In this document: piece after piece, positions 7,178-16,825 of the stretch | Position numbering within the stretch: the stretch's first letter is position 1 | Layout: each line of letters starts with the position of its first letter | Assembly: GCA_946480825.1 (NCBI GenBank) | Contig: CAMLLG010000071.1 | Location: 1 to 19,986 of the forward strand | Source of the DNA: an uncultured Lysobacteraceae bacterium | GTDB taxonomy: Bacteria; Pseudomonadota; Gammaproteobacteria; Xanthomonadales; Xanthomonadaceae | Direction of reading: 5' to 3' | DNA length: 19,986 bases | Made by a program: the position numbers and the translations under genes | The notes under the pieces: model-generated | Database searches by the model: none | Told to the model about the DNA's origin: nothing | The model's input: only the letters and a program-made list of their open reading frames with translations

Positions 7178-7949
7178 GCGAAATCTCCACGGTCATCGCG
7201 CGCCCCGGGCCGGCGTGCAGCGTCGCCCGCGTCGCGCCCGACGCCAGCGCGTCGAACAGCGGCAGCATCGGCGCCATCGGATTGTTGCCGGCATGGCGGC
7301 CGAGCGCGCCGGGCGCATCGGCCTCGCCGTCGACCAGTTGAACGTCGATGCGCGGACCTTTCTTGCCGTCGCGCGACAGCAGCAGCGCGCCGCCGAGCAG
7401 CCCGCCGGCATCGTGCACCGACAGCAGCGGCCCGACCGAACCGGTGTCGTAGCCGACCAGCAGCACCGCGTCGGCGCCGGCGTCGAGCTGCATCAGCGCT
7501 TCGAGCAGGCCTTCGGCGAAACTCGCGTCGTAGGCGCTGATCGCGGTCGCCGCCTGCATGCAGTGCGCGCCGATGGTCCAGTAACCGGCGGCGGCGTTGT
7601 GCACCGAGTTGTGGAATTTCGTCGGCGACACCGCGGTCGGATCGCTCGCGAGCGTGGCGCACATGTAGTCGGTGATCGACAGATCGCCGTGGGTGGAGGT
7701 GAACACCGACGGCAGCGTCGCCGGATCGCGACCGGCCGCGGTGCAGGCCGCGAGCGCGACGTCCAGCGCGACCGCGACCGATTCCGGCGCGCGCCGGCGT
7801 TCGTTCGGCGGCAGCAACTGCGGGGACGGTTTCGACGCGACGCCGTCGGGCAACGTGCCGTCGGCGACGAATGCGCAGGCGTGTGCCCACGACGGCAGGC
7901 CGTTGTTCCAGTAACCGATGCTTTCGATGGTGGCGGAGAGCGCGGACAT
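7170..7949 (-). CDS. Half-size ketosynthase-like protein (chain-length-factor-like, ApeC-like)
   Basis: This 259-residue protein resembles only the N-terminal half of a ketosynthase (beta-ketoacyl synthase N-terminal-like family). FTSTHGDLSITDYM (83-96), FHNSVHNAAAGYW (112-124) and SAYDASFAEGLLEA (138-151) are recognisable thiolase-fold segments. A full Cys-His-His triad is not visible: the usual nucleophile region reads AATAISAY, and the C-terminal half with both catalytic histidines is absent. It is therefore more likely a partner or chain-length factor of the complete ketosynthase than an independent enzyme, as known for ApeC with ApeO in aryl-polyene synthesis. The start is 1 nt after the ketosynthase stop, which favours stoichiometric production of the two. 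The end overlaps the glycosyltransferase start by 8 nt. Partner role is inferred. Confidence 0.78.
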   Translation of the reverse strand: MSALSATIESIGYWNNGLPSWAHACAFVADGTLPDGVASKPSPQLLPPNERRRAPESVAVALDVALAACTAAGRDPATLPSVFTSTHGDLSITDYMCATLASDPTAVSPTKFHNSVHNAAAGYWTIGAHCMQAATAISAYDASFAEGLLEALMQLDAGADAVLLVGYDTGSVGPLLSVHDAGGLLGGALLLSRDGKKGPRIDVQLVDGEADAPGALGRHAGNNPMAPMLPLFDALASGATRATLHAGPGRAMTVEISHD

Positions 7950-7950
7950 C

Positions 7951-9192
7951 TCAGTGCGCTCCCTGCGCGCCGCGTCCGAACACGAGCGAGGCGTTGTTGC
8001 CGCCGAAGCCGAAGGAATTGTTCATCGCGTAGCGGATCTCGCGCTGCGCGGCGTCGAAACGGATCTGCGGGCCGCAGGCCGGATCGCGCTGCGCCTCGCC
8101 GAACGCGTCACTGCCGAGCATGCCCGGCAGCAGGCCGCGCTCCAGCGCGAGCAGCGAGAACACCGATTCGACGATGCCGGCGGCGCCGAGCGTATGCCCG
8201 ACCCAGCCCTTGGTGGAGCTGGCGTGCAGCGCGTTGCCGAACAGGCCGCGCACCGCGAGCGCTTCGACCGTGTCGTTCGCGGGCGTGGCGGTGCCGTGCA
8301 GATTCAGATAACCCACGTCGTCGGGCGCGATGCCGGCGCGCGCGATCGCTTCGGCCATCGCCAGGCGCGCGCCGAGGCCTTCGGGATGCGGCGTCGACAT
8401 GTGGTGGGCATCGCTGCTTTCGCCATAGCCGCAGAGGCGCGGCGCAGTGTCGTGTTCGTCGTCGATGCGCTCCAGCAGCGCATAGCCGCCGGCTTCGCCC
8501 AGCGACAGGCCGTCGCGGCGCGCATCGAACGGCAGGCATGGATTGCGCGACACCAGCCCGAGTGCGTTGAAGCCGAACAGCACGCTGCCGCAGAGCGTGT
8601 CGACGCCGCCGACCAGCGCGGCGTCGACCACGCCGGCCGCGATCAACCGCGCGGCCTGCGCGAACACCTTGGCGCTGGACGAACATGCGGTGGCCACGGT
8701 CACGCAGGGCCCGCGCAGACCGGTCGCGCGCTGCACGAAATGGCCCAGCGAATGCGGCGTGTGCAGCAGCGACCGGCGCAGATCGGCCGGAAAGGCTGCG
8801 GCACCGGCGGCGTCGCGTTCCAGCCGCGTGTACGCCTCTTCGCTGGCGCCGATGCTGGAGGTGGAGGTGCCGAGCACGATCGCGATGCGTTCCGCGCCGT
8901 GACGCGCGCGCAGCGCGGCGAGACCGTCGAGGATGCCGTCCTGCTGCAGCGCCAGCCAGGCGAGGCGGTTGTTGCGGCAGTCCAGATGCGCGAGATCGGC
9001 GGGCAGGACGACGGCCTCGATGCCTTCGACGCGACCGACCCAGGTCTCCAGCCGCGCGTCGGCGGTGGCGCCCTCGCCGAAATCGTTGCGACGCAGGCCG
9101 CTGCGCCCGGTGCGCAGCGCTTCGGCCTGGGCCTCGCGGCCATGGCCCAGCGCGGTGGTGGCGGTGTAGGCGCGGATCGCCAGAGGCGTCAT
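7951..9192 (-). CDS. Beta-ketoacyl-ACP synthase (KS, FabF/ApeO-like)
   Basis: This 413-residue protein has full ketosynthase length and a complete triad: Cys170 in TVATACSSS, His299 in NLHGTATPANDT, and His333 in KGWVGHTLGAAG. The C-terminal NNSFGFGGNNAS (391-402) is also typical. It should catalyse decarboxylative Claisen condensation of malonyl-ACP with the growing acyl or aryl-polyenyl chain in the cytoplasm. It is the first gene of the minus-strand operon and is followed 1 nt later by the half-size partner. The start at 9192 (MTPLAIRAYTATTALG) was chosen because it begins exactly at the conserved N-terminus; the open frame upstream to 9429 gives Arg-rich sequence without family resemblance. 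A TATAAT box lies about 60 nt upstream. No strong Shine-Dalgarno is visible. Confidence 0.9.
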   Translation of the reverse strand: MTPLAIRAYTATTALGHGREAQAEALRTGRSGLRRNDFGEGATADARLETWVGRVEGIEAVVLPADLAHLDCRNNRLAWLALQQDGILDGLAALRARHGAERIAIVLGTSTSSIGASEEAYTRLERDAAGAAAFPADLRRSLLHTPHSLGHFVQRATGLRGPCVTVATACSSSAKVFAQAARLIAAGVVDAALVGGVDTLCGSVLFGFNALGLVSRNPCLPFDARRDGLSLGEAGGYALLERIDDEHDTAPRLCGYGESSDAHHMSTPHPEGLGARLAMAEAIARAGIAPDDVGYLNLHGTATPANDTVEALAVRGLFGNALHASSTKGWVGHTLGAAGIVESVFSLLALERGLLPGMLGSDAFGEAQRDPACGPQIRFDAAQREIRYAMNNSFGFGGNNASLVFGRGAQGAH

Positions 9193-9250
9193 CGGGGAGG
9201 CTGGGATCGCGGCTGCGGACACCGTATCGCCCGGTTTCGGAAGGGACCGG

Positions 9251-9256
9251 ATTATA
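9251..9256 (-). promoter_or_regulatory. Predicted -10 box of the KS-CLF-GT-halogenase operon
   Basis: Read on the minus strand this is a perfect TATAAT, a rare sequence in such GC-rich DNA, placed about 58 nt upstream of the ketosynthase start. A possible -35 (TTGGCC, complement of 9276-9281) is 19 nt further away, which is longer than ideal. Transcription start would be near 9244. Confidence 0.6.
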
Positions 9257-9392
9257 GTCGGGCCCGCTGTTTCACGGCCAATCCGTTCATGATCGCGCCC
9301 CGCGATCGTGCGTTCGGCAAGGTGCCCGCGGCCGCGCCCCGATGTGTCCTGCCGCGCGTCGCCGCGTGCCATCGAGGGCTTCGCCCTTGGCT

Positions 9393-9398
9393 TATACT
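9393..9398 (+). promoter_or_regulatory. Predicted -10 box for the small secreted protein gene
   Basis: TATACT in GC-rich surroundings lies 64 nt before the GTG start at 9463. No clear -35 is seen at 16-18 nt. The box is back to back with the TATAAT at 9251-9256, making 9193-9462 a shared divergent control region. Confidence 0.5.
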
Positions 9399-9462
9399 CG
9401 CGCCGCCAGCGCCGGCACCCGTCGGGCATGCTGCGTGATCATTCAATTCCAGGGGGTTCCTC

Positions 9463-9870
9463 GTGCGCGTTCTCGTCATGCTGTTGTCCGTCTTCTCGCT
9501 GTTCGCCTTCAGTGGCGCGGTCCAGGCCCGTCAGGCGCCGCTGGCCGATCCGGCCCCGGTCTCGATCCCCGCCAAACTGAGCCCGGAGCAGGTGGTGAAG
9601 GACATCAAGCGTGCGCTGATCGGCCGCGGCTGGACGATCACCGCCGAGCGCGCGGGCGAGATCGAGAGCACCCTGAATCTGCGCGACCACGTCGCCGTCG
9701 TGCGCGTGACCTGGGACGCCCAGACCATCCGCATCGCCTACGTCGACAGCAAGAACCTCGACTACAAGGTCCGCAACGGCAAGACCTACATCCACCCGAA
9801 TTACCTGGGGTGGGTGAACAACATCGCCAAGGACATGAGCACCAACCTGCAGCTCTCTTCGATCGAGTGA
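9463..9870 (+). CDS. Small secreted protein of unknown function
   Basis: This 135-residue protein starts with GTG preceded by AGGGGG (9451-9456) at 6 nt spacing. Residues 1-22 form a signal peptide (MRVLVMLLSVFSLFAFSGAVQA), so it is exported. The mature part contains KLSPEQVVKDIKRAL (38-52), RGWTI (55-59) and a conserved-looking end, YVDSKNLDYKVRNGKTYIHP followed by NYLGWVNNIAKDM (93-125). I recall similar small exported proteins in gammaproteobacteria but no assigned function. It has no lipobox and no membrane anchor beyond the signal. It has its own promoter and is followed by a hairpin, so it is probably monocistronic and separate from the pigment genes. Confidence 0.8.
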   Translation: MRVLVMLLSVFSLFAFSGAVQARQAPLADPAPVSIPAKLSPEQVVKDIKRALIGRGWTITAERAGEIESTLNLRDHVAVVRVTWDAQTIRIAYVDSKNLDYKVRNGKTYIHPNYLGWVNNIAKDMSTNLQLSSIE

Positions 9871-9882
9871 GCGCCGCTCCGC

Positions 9883-9909
9883 GCGGGGTGCGGGCATCGC
9901 CCGCCCCGC
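9883..9909 (+). terminator. GC-rich hairpin after the small secreted protein gene
   Basis: GCGGGC (9890-9895) pairs with GCCCGC (9899-9904) around ATC, and the stem continues with GCGGG (9883-9887) and CCCGC (9905-9909) across a 2-base bulge. It begins 12 nt after the stop. There is no T-run, so it may terminate weakly or need Rho. Confidence 0.5.
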
Positions 9910-9964
9910 CGGACACCTGTCCCGACACGTACCGCTGTTCCGACGAACCGCACATACCGGTCGC

Positions 9965-10663
9965 GTGACCCGCCTCGACCATCGCCGCCGCCTGTTTTTC
10001 GATCGCGACGTGCTGCACGCCGGCGTCGTCGCCGGCGCGGCCTGCGTCCTCAGCGCCGGGCTGGTCTATCTCGGTTATTTCGCGCACGTGGTGCGCACCG
10101 CGCGACGGGCGCCCACGGCGCCCGATCGCGGCGACACGCTGCTGTTGTTCGGCAAGCATGCCCCGGGCGGGCGCCTCGACGCCGATTTCGCCGCGCGCAT
10201 CGTCCGCGCCGCCGATGTGTGGCGCACGCGCCCGCCGCGGGTCATCGTGCTGCTCGGCGGCAGCGCGCCGGGGCATCCGGCCGAAGCCGATGTCGCCCAC
10301 GCCGCACTGCTGGCCGAAGGCGTGGCCGCCGACGCGCCGCTGCGCCTGGAAAAAACCTCGCGCGATACCCTGCAGAATCTGCGCAACGCGCGCGCCCTGC
10401 TCGCCGATGCGACGCTAGCCGATGCGACGCGAAGCGGCCCCGTCGTTCTGCTCAGCAACCGCTATCACCTCGCCCGCTGCGCGCTGTTCGCGCGTCAGCT
10501 CGGTCTGGACTGGGAACTGTGCGCCGCCGAGCCCGCGCTGCGGCTCACGCCGATCACCGTGTTCCGCCTCGCCGGCGAAGCGGCCTACGTCTGCTGGATC
10601 GACCTCGGCACCCGCTGGGCGCGGTTGATCCGCCATCGGCGGATGCTCGACCGCGTGACCTGA
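9965..10663 (+). CDS. YdcF/DUF218 family membrane-anchored protein
   Basis: This 232-residue protein has one N-terminal membrane helix (about residues 18-40), then a DUF218 domain. Typical features are DTLLLFGK (57-64), RVIVLLGGSAPGHPAEADV (92-110), LEKTSRDTLQNLRNA (128-142), which matches the conserved E..S.dT..N motif, and VLLSNRYHLARC (161-172). Family members (SanA, ElyC, YdcF) are linked to envelope integrity or bind nucleotide cofactor, but no reaction is firmly established for this one. The GTG at 9965 is the likely start, though its ribosome binding site is poor. A tandem 15-base duplication encodes the LADAT-LADAT stretch (147-156), lying in a variable loop between the conserved motifs. 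Confidence 0.8.
   Translation: MTRLDHRRRLFFDRDVLHAGVVAGAACVLSAGLVYLGYFAHVVRTARRAPTAPDRGDTLLLFGKHAPGGRLDADFAARIVRAADVWRTRPPRVIVLLGGSAPGHPAEADVAHAALLAEGVAADAPLRLEKTSRDTLQNLRNARALLADATLADATRSGPVVLLSNRYHLARCALFARQLGLDWELCAAEPALRLTPITVFRLAGEAAYVCWIDLGTRWARLIRHRRMLDRVT
10403..10432. repeat. 15-base tandem duplication inside the YdcF-like gene
   Basis: GCCGATGCGACGCTA (10403-10417) is followed directly by GCCGATGCGACGCGA (10418-10432), with one difference. It keeps the reading frame and adds five residues. Confidence 0.85.
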
Positions 10664-10668
10664 GCGCG

Positions 10669-10698
10669 GTGGGGCGCGCATCGCTGCGCGCGCCCCAC
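10669..10698. terminator. Bidirectional hairpin between convergent genes
   Basis: GTGGGGCGCGC (10669-10679) pairs perfectly with GCGCGCCCCAC (10688-10698) around an 8-base loop. It lies between the YdcF-like stop (10663) and the stop of the convergent DUF885 gene (10721), as expected for a shared terminator. No clear T-run is present on either side. Confidence 0.65.
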
Positions 10699-10720
10699 TC
10701 TCGTACGCTTTCGGTCCCGC

Positions 10721-12559
10721 TCAGCGCTTCGCCGACTGCGCCGGCACGAACCGTTCGCGCACCGCTTTCGCCAGTTGATCCGGCGGCAGCAGGCCCTGGT
10801 CGAGCAGGAAGTTGTTGAAGGCGAGGCGGTCGAACTTGTCGCCCAGCGCCAACTCGGTTTCCGCGCGCAGTTCGAGGATGCGCGTGTAGCCGTAGAAATA
10901 ACTGCCGGCCTGGCCGGGCGCGTTGAAGGTGTAGCGATCGAGTTCCTGACGCGCCATCGGTTTGGACAGGCCCACGTCTTCGATCAGCACCTTCTCGGCG
11001 CGCGCACGGTCGATCAGGCCGAGGTTGAGCATCGGGTCGAGCATCGCGCGCGCGGCGCGCATCAGCCGGAACTGCAGCGCGATCAGCTGGCCGTCGAGCG
11101 GTTCGTAGGGAATCATTTCCGCTTCGGCGTACAGCGCCCAGCCTTCGACGTTCACCGAGTTGAACGCGAACAGCGTGCGCGCCAGCGACACGCCGCGCTC
11201 GACCATCGCGGTGAACTGCAGTTCGTGGCCGGGACGGCCTTCGTGCGCCGACAGCGTCCACGCCACCGCCGGATAATTGAAATCGTCGTAGGTTTCGTGT
11301 TCTCCGCTCGCCGCCGGATTGCTGATCGGCAGCACGAACTGTCCCTGCTGGCCGGTGTTGCCGACCAGTGGCGCCGGCAGGAAGTGCGGCGCCGGCTGTG
11401 CGGCGCTCTCCGCCTCGGTGCCCAGGCGCATGACCATCGGCCGGTTCGGCACGTCGACGATGCGCTCGCGATGGATGATCGGGTCGATCGCGTCGATCAC
11501 GCTGCGATAGCGCGCTTCCAACTGGTCGTTCGGGATGGTCTCGCGCTTCAGCGCGCGGATCACGCCGCGGTAGTCGGTGGCTTCGATGCCCTTTTCTTTC
11601 GCCACCAGCGGCGCCAACCGATCCATCGCCGCACGGGTTTCCATGAACGCCAGGCGCGCGCGCTGGATCAACAGGTCGGGCGGGATGTCGATGCCCACCT
11701 GCTTCAGCTGCAGCGCGTAGAGTTCGGGCGGCAGCCGGGTGTCGGTGCGCGCGCTGGGCAGCACATCGGTGCGGACCCACGCGACGTATTCCGCGATCTG
11801 CGCGTCCAGTGTCTTCAGCGCCGCGTCGCTGCCGGCGACCTCGTACTGCGCGAACAGCTTGCGGATGCCCTGGGCATAGGTCTCGGCATTGTTCAGCGCC
11901 TGCTCGACTTCGAGTTTGGTGGGGCGCAGCAGCGCGGCATCGCCGGTGCGTTCTTCGTAGCGCTGGCGCGCCTGCGCGAAGATCGAGTCGCCGCCGCCAC
12001 GCTTGCCGCCGCGCTCGCCGACGCTGTTGCCGATGTAGGCGTTGAGGCGGTCGAGCGCTTTCCTGCGGCGCTCCGGCGGGGTCTGGTCGGACAGCAGTCC
12101 GCGCAGGCCGGCGAACACCAGCTGCGGCGCATCGGTCCACGGCAACAGCAGGCGTTCGCCGACCGCGCTGGCCTCGATCGCGTCGTCGGCCGCGCCGATC
12201 ATGATCTCGAGATCCTGGCGGACGTCGGGATCGCGCTCCAGCCGCAGTTTTTCCTGCAGCGCGGCGCGCGCTTCGCCGATCGCCTTGCGGAAGCGCGCAC
12301 CGTTGTCGGGACCGAGGTCGGCGACCTTGTCGTCGTAACCGGGCACGCCGAAGAAGGTGGCGGATTCCGGCTGGAAGCGCAGCTGCGCGTCGAGCAGGAT
12401 CTGGGCGTGGGCGTTGCTGGCGGCGACCCAGGCCGGTGCGGGTCGCGATGCGGGGGTGTGGGTGGCGGCCTTGCCCGCGACCGCCGCCGGCGCGGCGTGG
12501 ACGGACAACGGCAGGGCGAGTGCGCAGGAGATCGCGAACGCGAGGGCGAGCGGTTTCAT
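10721..12559 (-). CDS. DUF885 family exported zinc-peptidase-like protein
   Basis: This 612-residue protein has a signal peptide (residues 1-22, MKPLALAFAISCALALPLSV then HAA) and the length and pattern of DUF885 proteins. The metal-binding HExxxGH-type motif is HEGRPGH (His439, Glu440, His445) in WTLSAHEGRPGHELQF, and EGWALYAE (472-479) supplies the likely third ligand, a gluzincin-like layout related to M3/M32 peptidases. It probably cleaves peptides in the periplasm or outside the cell; substrate is unknown. The start at 12559 is the ATG that begins the signal peptide. It is divergent from the repeat protein gene at 12825 and converges on the YdcF-like gene. The DPP4-type peptidase nearby suggests a shared role in peptide use. 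Confidence 0.86.
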   Translation of the reverse strand: MKPLALAFAISCALALPLSVHAAPAAVAGKAATHTPASRPAPAWVAASNAHAQILLDAQLRFQPESATFFGVPGYDDKVADLGPDNGARFRKAIGEARAALQEKLRLERDPDVRQDLEIMIGAADDAIEASAVGERLLLPWTDAPQLVFAGLRGLLSDQTPPERRRKALDRLNAYIGNSVGERGGKRGGGDSIFAQARQRYEERTGDAALLRPTKLEVEQALNNAETYAQGIRKLFAQYEVAGSDAALKTLDAQIAEYVAWVRTDVLPSARTDTRLPPELYALQLKQVGIDIPPDLLIQRARLAFMETRAAMDRLAPLVAKEKGIEATDYRGVIRALKRETIPNDQLEARYRSVIDAIDPIIHRERIVDVPNRPMVMRLGTEAESAAQPAPHFLPAPLVGNTGQQGQFVLPISNPAASGEHETYDDFNYPAVAWTLSAHEGRPGHELQFTAMVERGVSLARTLFAFNSVNVEGWALYAEAEMIPYEPLDGQLIALQFRLMRAARAMLDPMLNLGLIDRARAEKVLIEDVGLSKPMARQELDRYTFNAPGQAGSYFYGYTRILELRAETELALGDKFDRLAFNNFLLDQGLLPPDQLAKAVRERFVPAQSAKR

Positions 12560-12824
12560 CGGAGGAGTCTCATCGGAGGTGGACGAACGCTACGCTGCGG
12601 CGGTGGGCACGCCCACCGTCGAAGGTCACGGCGTTCAGTGTGTGCGGTCGTCGGCGCAGGCGCTGAGACCGCGCCACGGCGCGATGCCGCGGAATCGGAT
12701 CGCGCTCAACCCCGTTTCGCCGCATGCGGCGTTCAGGCACATGAGCGGCCGCACAACCGTGGCCGTGGACGCGTCGGCGCACGCCGCAACGACATCCGTA
12801 CGAACCCAGACCGAGGAATCCACC

Positions 12825-13298
12825 ATGTCCACACGCCCGCAGATCCATCCATCCCGTCCGCGCGCATCGCGCATCGCCGTCGCGCTGTCCGTCGCGCTCG
12901 TCGCGAGTCTTCTCACCACCGCCGCGCAGGCCGCCGATGCGTCTGTCGATGCGGACTCGGCGAAGACGACCCGCCCCACCGCCACCACCGGCTCGCGCAT
13001 CGCCGATCGCCGTCAGAACGATCTCGACGAAGTGATGGTGATCGGCGCCGTCAACGATCCGGCGGATGCGCAGGCGCCGGAAGACACCTCGGTGCCCGCA
13101 TTGCCCGCCGCGGCCGCGCCGCGTCGCGCCGAAGCGACCACCGGTTCGCGCATCGCCGATCGCCGCCAGAACGATCTCGATGAAGTGATGGTGATCGGTG
13201 CGGTCGACGATCCGCGCGACGCCGACATGCCGGAAGACACCGCGCTGCCGGCATTGCCGGTGATCGACCTGCCGGTCGCGGTGCGCGCGGAGTTCTGA
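12825..13298 (+). CDS. Exported protein with two copies of a 42-residue repeat, function unknown
   Basis: This 157-residue protein has a signal peptide (about residues 1-37, with the hydrophobic core IAVALSVALVASLLTTAAQA and a likely AQA-AD cleavage). Two repeats follow at residues 53-94 and 104-145, starting ATTGSRIADRRQNDLDEV and ending PALP, with a 51-residue period. The first 24 residues are identical in both; the next 18 differ at six positions. The rest is Ala/Pro-rich and probably disordered. GAGGA (12813-12817) lies 7 nt before the ATG, supporting this start over the longer open frame, which is antisense to the DUF885 gene upstream. I do not recognise a family. TGSRI occurs in some TonB-dependent receptors, but no plug or barrel is present. 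A ligand- or surface-binding role is possible only as a guess. Confidence 0.78.
   Translation: MSTRPQIHPSRPRASRIAVALSVALVASLLTTAAQAADASVDADSAKTTRPTATTGSRIADRRQNDLDEVMVIGAVNDPADAQAPEDTSVPALPAAAAPRRAEATTGSRIADRRQNDLDEVMVIGAVDDPRDADMPEDTALPALPVIDLPVAVRAEF
12981..13259 (+). repeat. Coding tandem repeat, two 126-base units at 153-base period
   Basis: Unit 1 is 12981-13106 and unit 2 is 13134-13259, joined by a 27-base Ala/Arg-rich linker. Of 42 codon pairs, 10 differ synonymously and 6 change the amino acid. All six amino-acid changes fall after codon 24, while the first 24 codons carry 6 silent differences and none that alter the protein. Confidence 0.92.
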
Positions 13299-13349
13299 TC
13301 GTTCTCGACCCGGCCGGGCCGGCGTCGCGATGCGGCGTCGGCCCATGCC

Positions 13350-13394
13350 GTTCGATCGCTTGCGGTTCGATCGCACGCGATGCGATCGCGTGCG
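13350..13394. repeat. Three imperfect 15-base tandem repeats in a convergent intergenic gap
   Basis: GTTCGATCGCTTGCG, GTTCGATCGCACGCG and ATGCGATCGCGTGCG follow each other without spacing. Each contains CGATCGC. They lie between the stops of the repeat-protein gene and the transglutaminase-like gene. No function is evident. Confidence 0.75.
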
Positions 13395-13422
13395 GCTTCA
13401 ACGACAGGAACCACGGGGAATT

Positions 13423-14277
13423 TCAATCCGCATCCGCGACCTGCGCGCGGCGGACGCCGGCGGCATCGGCGATGCGCAGTTGGCGCACGGTGCGATTGAG
13501 CCCGCGCAGGGCCGCGGGATCGCCGTCGCCGATGGCCAGCGCGATGTGGCCGGCATCGAACTTGCCGTAGGCCGCGTCGTAACTCACCCAGCGCGTGCCG
13601 TCCCAGGCCTGCACCCAGGCGTGCGGACTGAACACGTGCGTGCTGCCGGCCAACCGGCCCGAATACGCGAGGCCGTGCGCGATCCGCGCGGGAATGCCGC
13701 GGGCGCGCGCGGCCGCGGCCAGCAGCACCGCGAATTCGGTGCAGTCGCCGTTGCGGTTTTCCAGCGCGGTCACCGCATCGTGGTAATGGCGGTAATCGAT
13801 CGGGCCGTTCATGTGATTGCGCACGGCGTCGGTCAGCGTCCGCATGCGCGTGCGCACCGAGAGCCCGCGCGCGTATTGTCGGGAGAAGCGCTGGATCGCG
13901 GGATCGTCGCTGCGCACCCAGGCGTTCGCGGCGAGATAGCGACGCAGCATCTGCGGCGACGGCGGCGCTTCCGCGCCGCAATCGTCGCAGATCGCGATGC
14001 GGATGCCGTCCTCGGCGACCACCACGGCCTGTTCGCCGGTCTGCGGCCAGGCCCAGGCCTGCGGCGTCGCGAACGTCAGCCGGTAGTGGATCTCGCCCGC
14101 CAGTGCGATGGCGTTGAGACGATAGGGCGAAGGCACGAACAGGCTGCGCAGATACTCGCGGGCTTCTTCGGCCGACAGCGCCGGTGGCGCATTGCCGGGC
14201 GACGGTTCCGCGGCGCGCGCGGTGGTCATGACGGACAACGCGCAGAGCACGGCGGCAAACGGCAGGGTCGAACGCAT
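13423..14277 (-). CDS. Exported transglutaminase-like (papain-fold) protein
   Basis: This 284-residue protein has a signal peptide (residues 1-22, MRSTLPFAAVLCALSVMTTA then RA). The C-terminal transglutaminase-like domain has a complete triad by pattern: Cys179 in NRNGDCTEFAVLL, His219 in FSPHAWVQAW, and Asp234 in WVSYDAAYGKFD. Such bacterial proteins act as cysteine proteases or amide-bond-forming or -cleaving enzymes in the periplasm; the substrate cannot be told. The N-terminal part (about 35-120) shows no known domain and contains a CDDC pair (97-100). The start at 14277 begins the signal peptide; the upstream open frame is antisense-like sequence overlapping the S9 peptidase gene. It lies about 100 nt downstream of that peptidase on the same strand, with a strong hairpin between them. 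Confidence 0.83.
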   Translation of the reverse strand: MRSTLPFAAVLCALSVMTTARAAEPSPGNAPPALSAEEAREYLRSLFVPSPYRLNAIALAGEIHYRLTFATPQAWAWPQTGEQAVVVAEDGIRIAICDDCGAEAPPSPQMLRRYLAANAWVRSDDPAIQRFSRQYARGLSVRTRMRTLTDAVRNHMNGPIDYRHYHDAVTALENRNGDCTEFAVLLAAAARARGIPARIAHGLAYSGRLAGSTHVFSPHAWVQAWDGTRWVSYDAAYGKFDAGHIALAIGDGDPAALRGLNRTVRQLRIADAAGVRRAQVADAD

Positions 14278-14345
14278 CGCGATGGTTCCGGGCGGAGACG
14301 CAATCGTCAACGCGCCGCCGCGGGCCGCGGGGTTAGGTCGTCGCC

Positions 14346-14371
14346 GGGCGCGGGCGACAAGGCCCGCGCCC
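14346..14371. terminator. Hairpin between the S9 peptidase and transglutaminase-like genes
   Basis: GGGCGCGGGC (14346-14355) pairs perfectly with GCCCGCGCCC (14362-14371) around a 6-base loop. It begins 8 nt beyond the peptidase stop on the minus strand, the position of an intrinsic terminator, though no T-run follows. Confidence 0.6.
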
Positions 14372-14378
14372 GTGCCGC

Positions 14379-16800
<2,422 letters not shown>

Positions 16801-16825
16801 GGCGTATCTGCCGTGCCGAAGCGGC

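Noticed and set aside
4605..7540. Long plus-strand open frames opposite the halogenase-like and glycosyltransferase genes
   Set aside because: They mirror the codons of well-supported minus-strand genes and show no motif or ribosome binding site.
10775..13183. An 802-codon open frame on the plus strand
   Set aside because: It runs antisense to the DUF885 gene, which has a signal peptide and zinc-binding motif. The translation is Arg/Gln/Val-rich without domains. Long antisense frames are expected in GC-rich DNA. Only its in-frame 3' part from 12825 is kept as a gene.
12981..13259. The tandem repeat considered as a CRISPR array or TonB-receptor fragment
   Set aside because: There are only two long units inside a coding frame, with no short regular repeats and spacers. 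TGSRI resembles some receptor plugs, but no plug or beta-barrel sequence is present.
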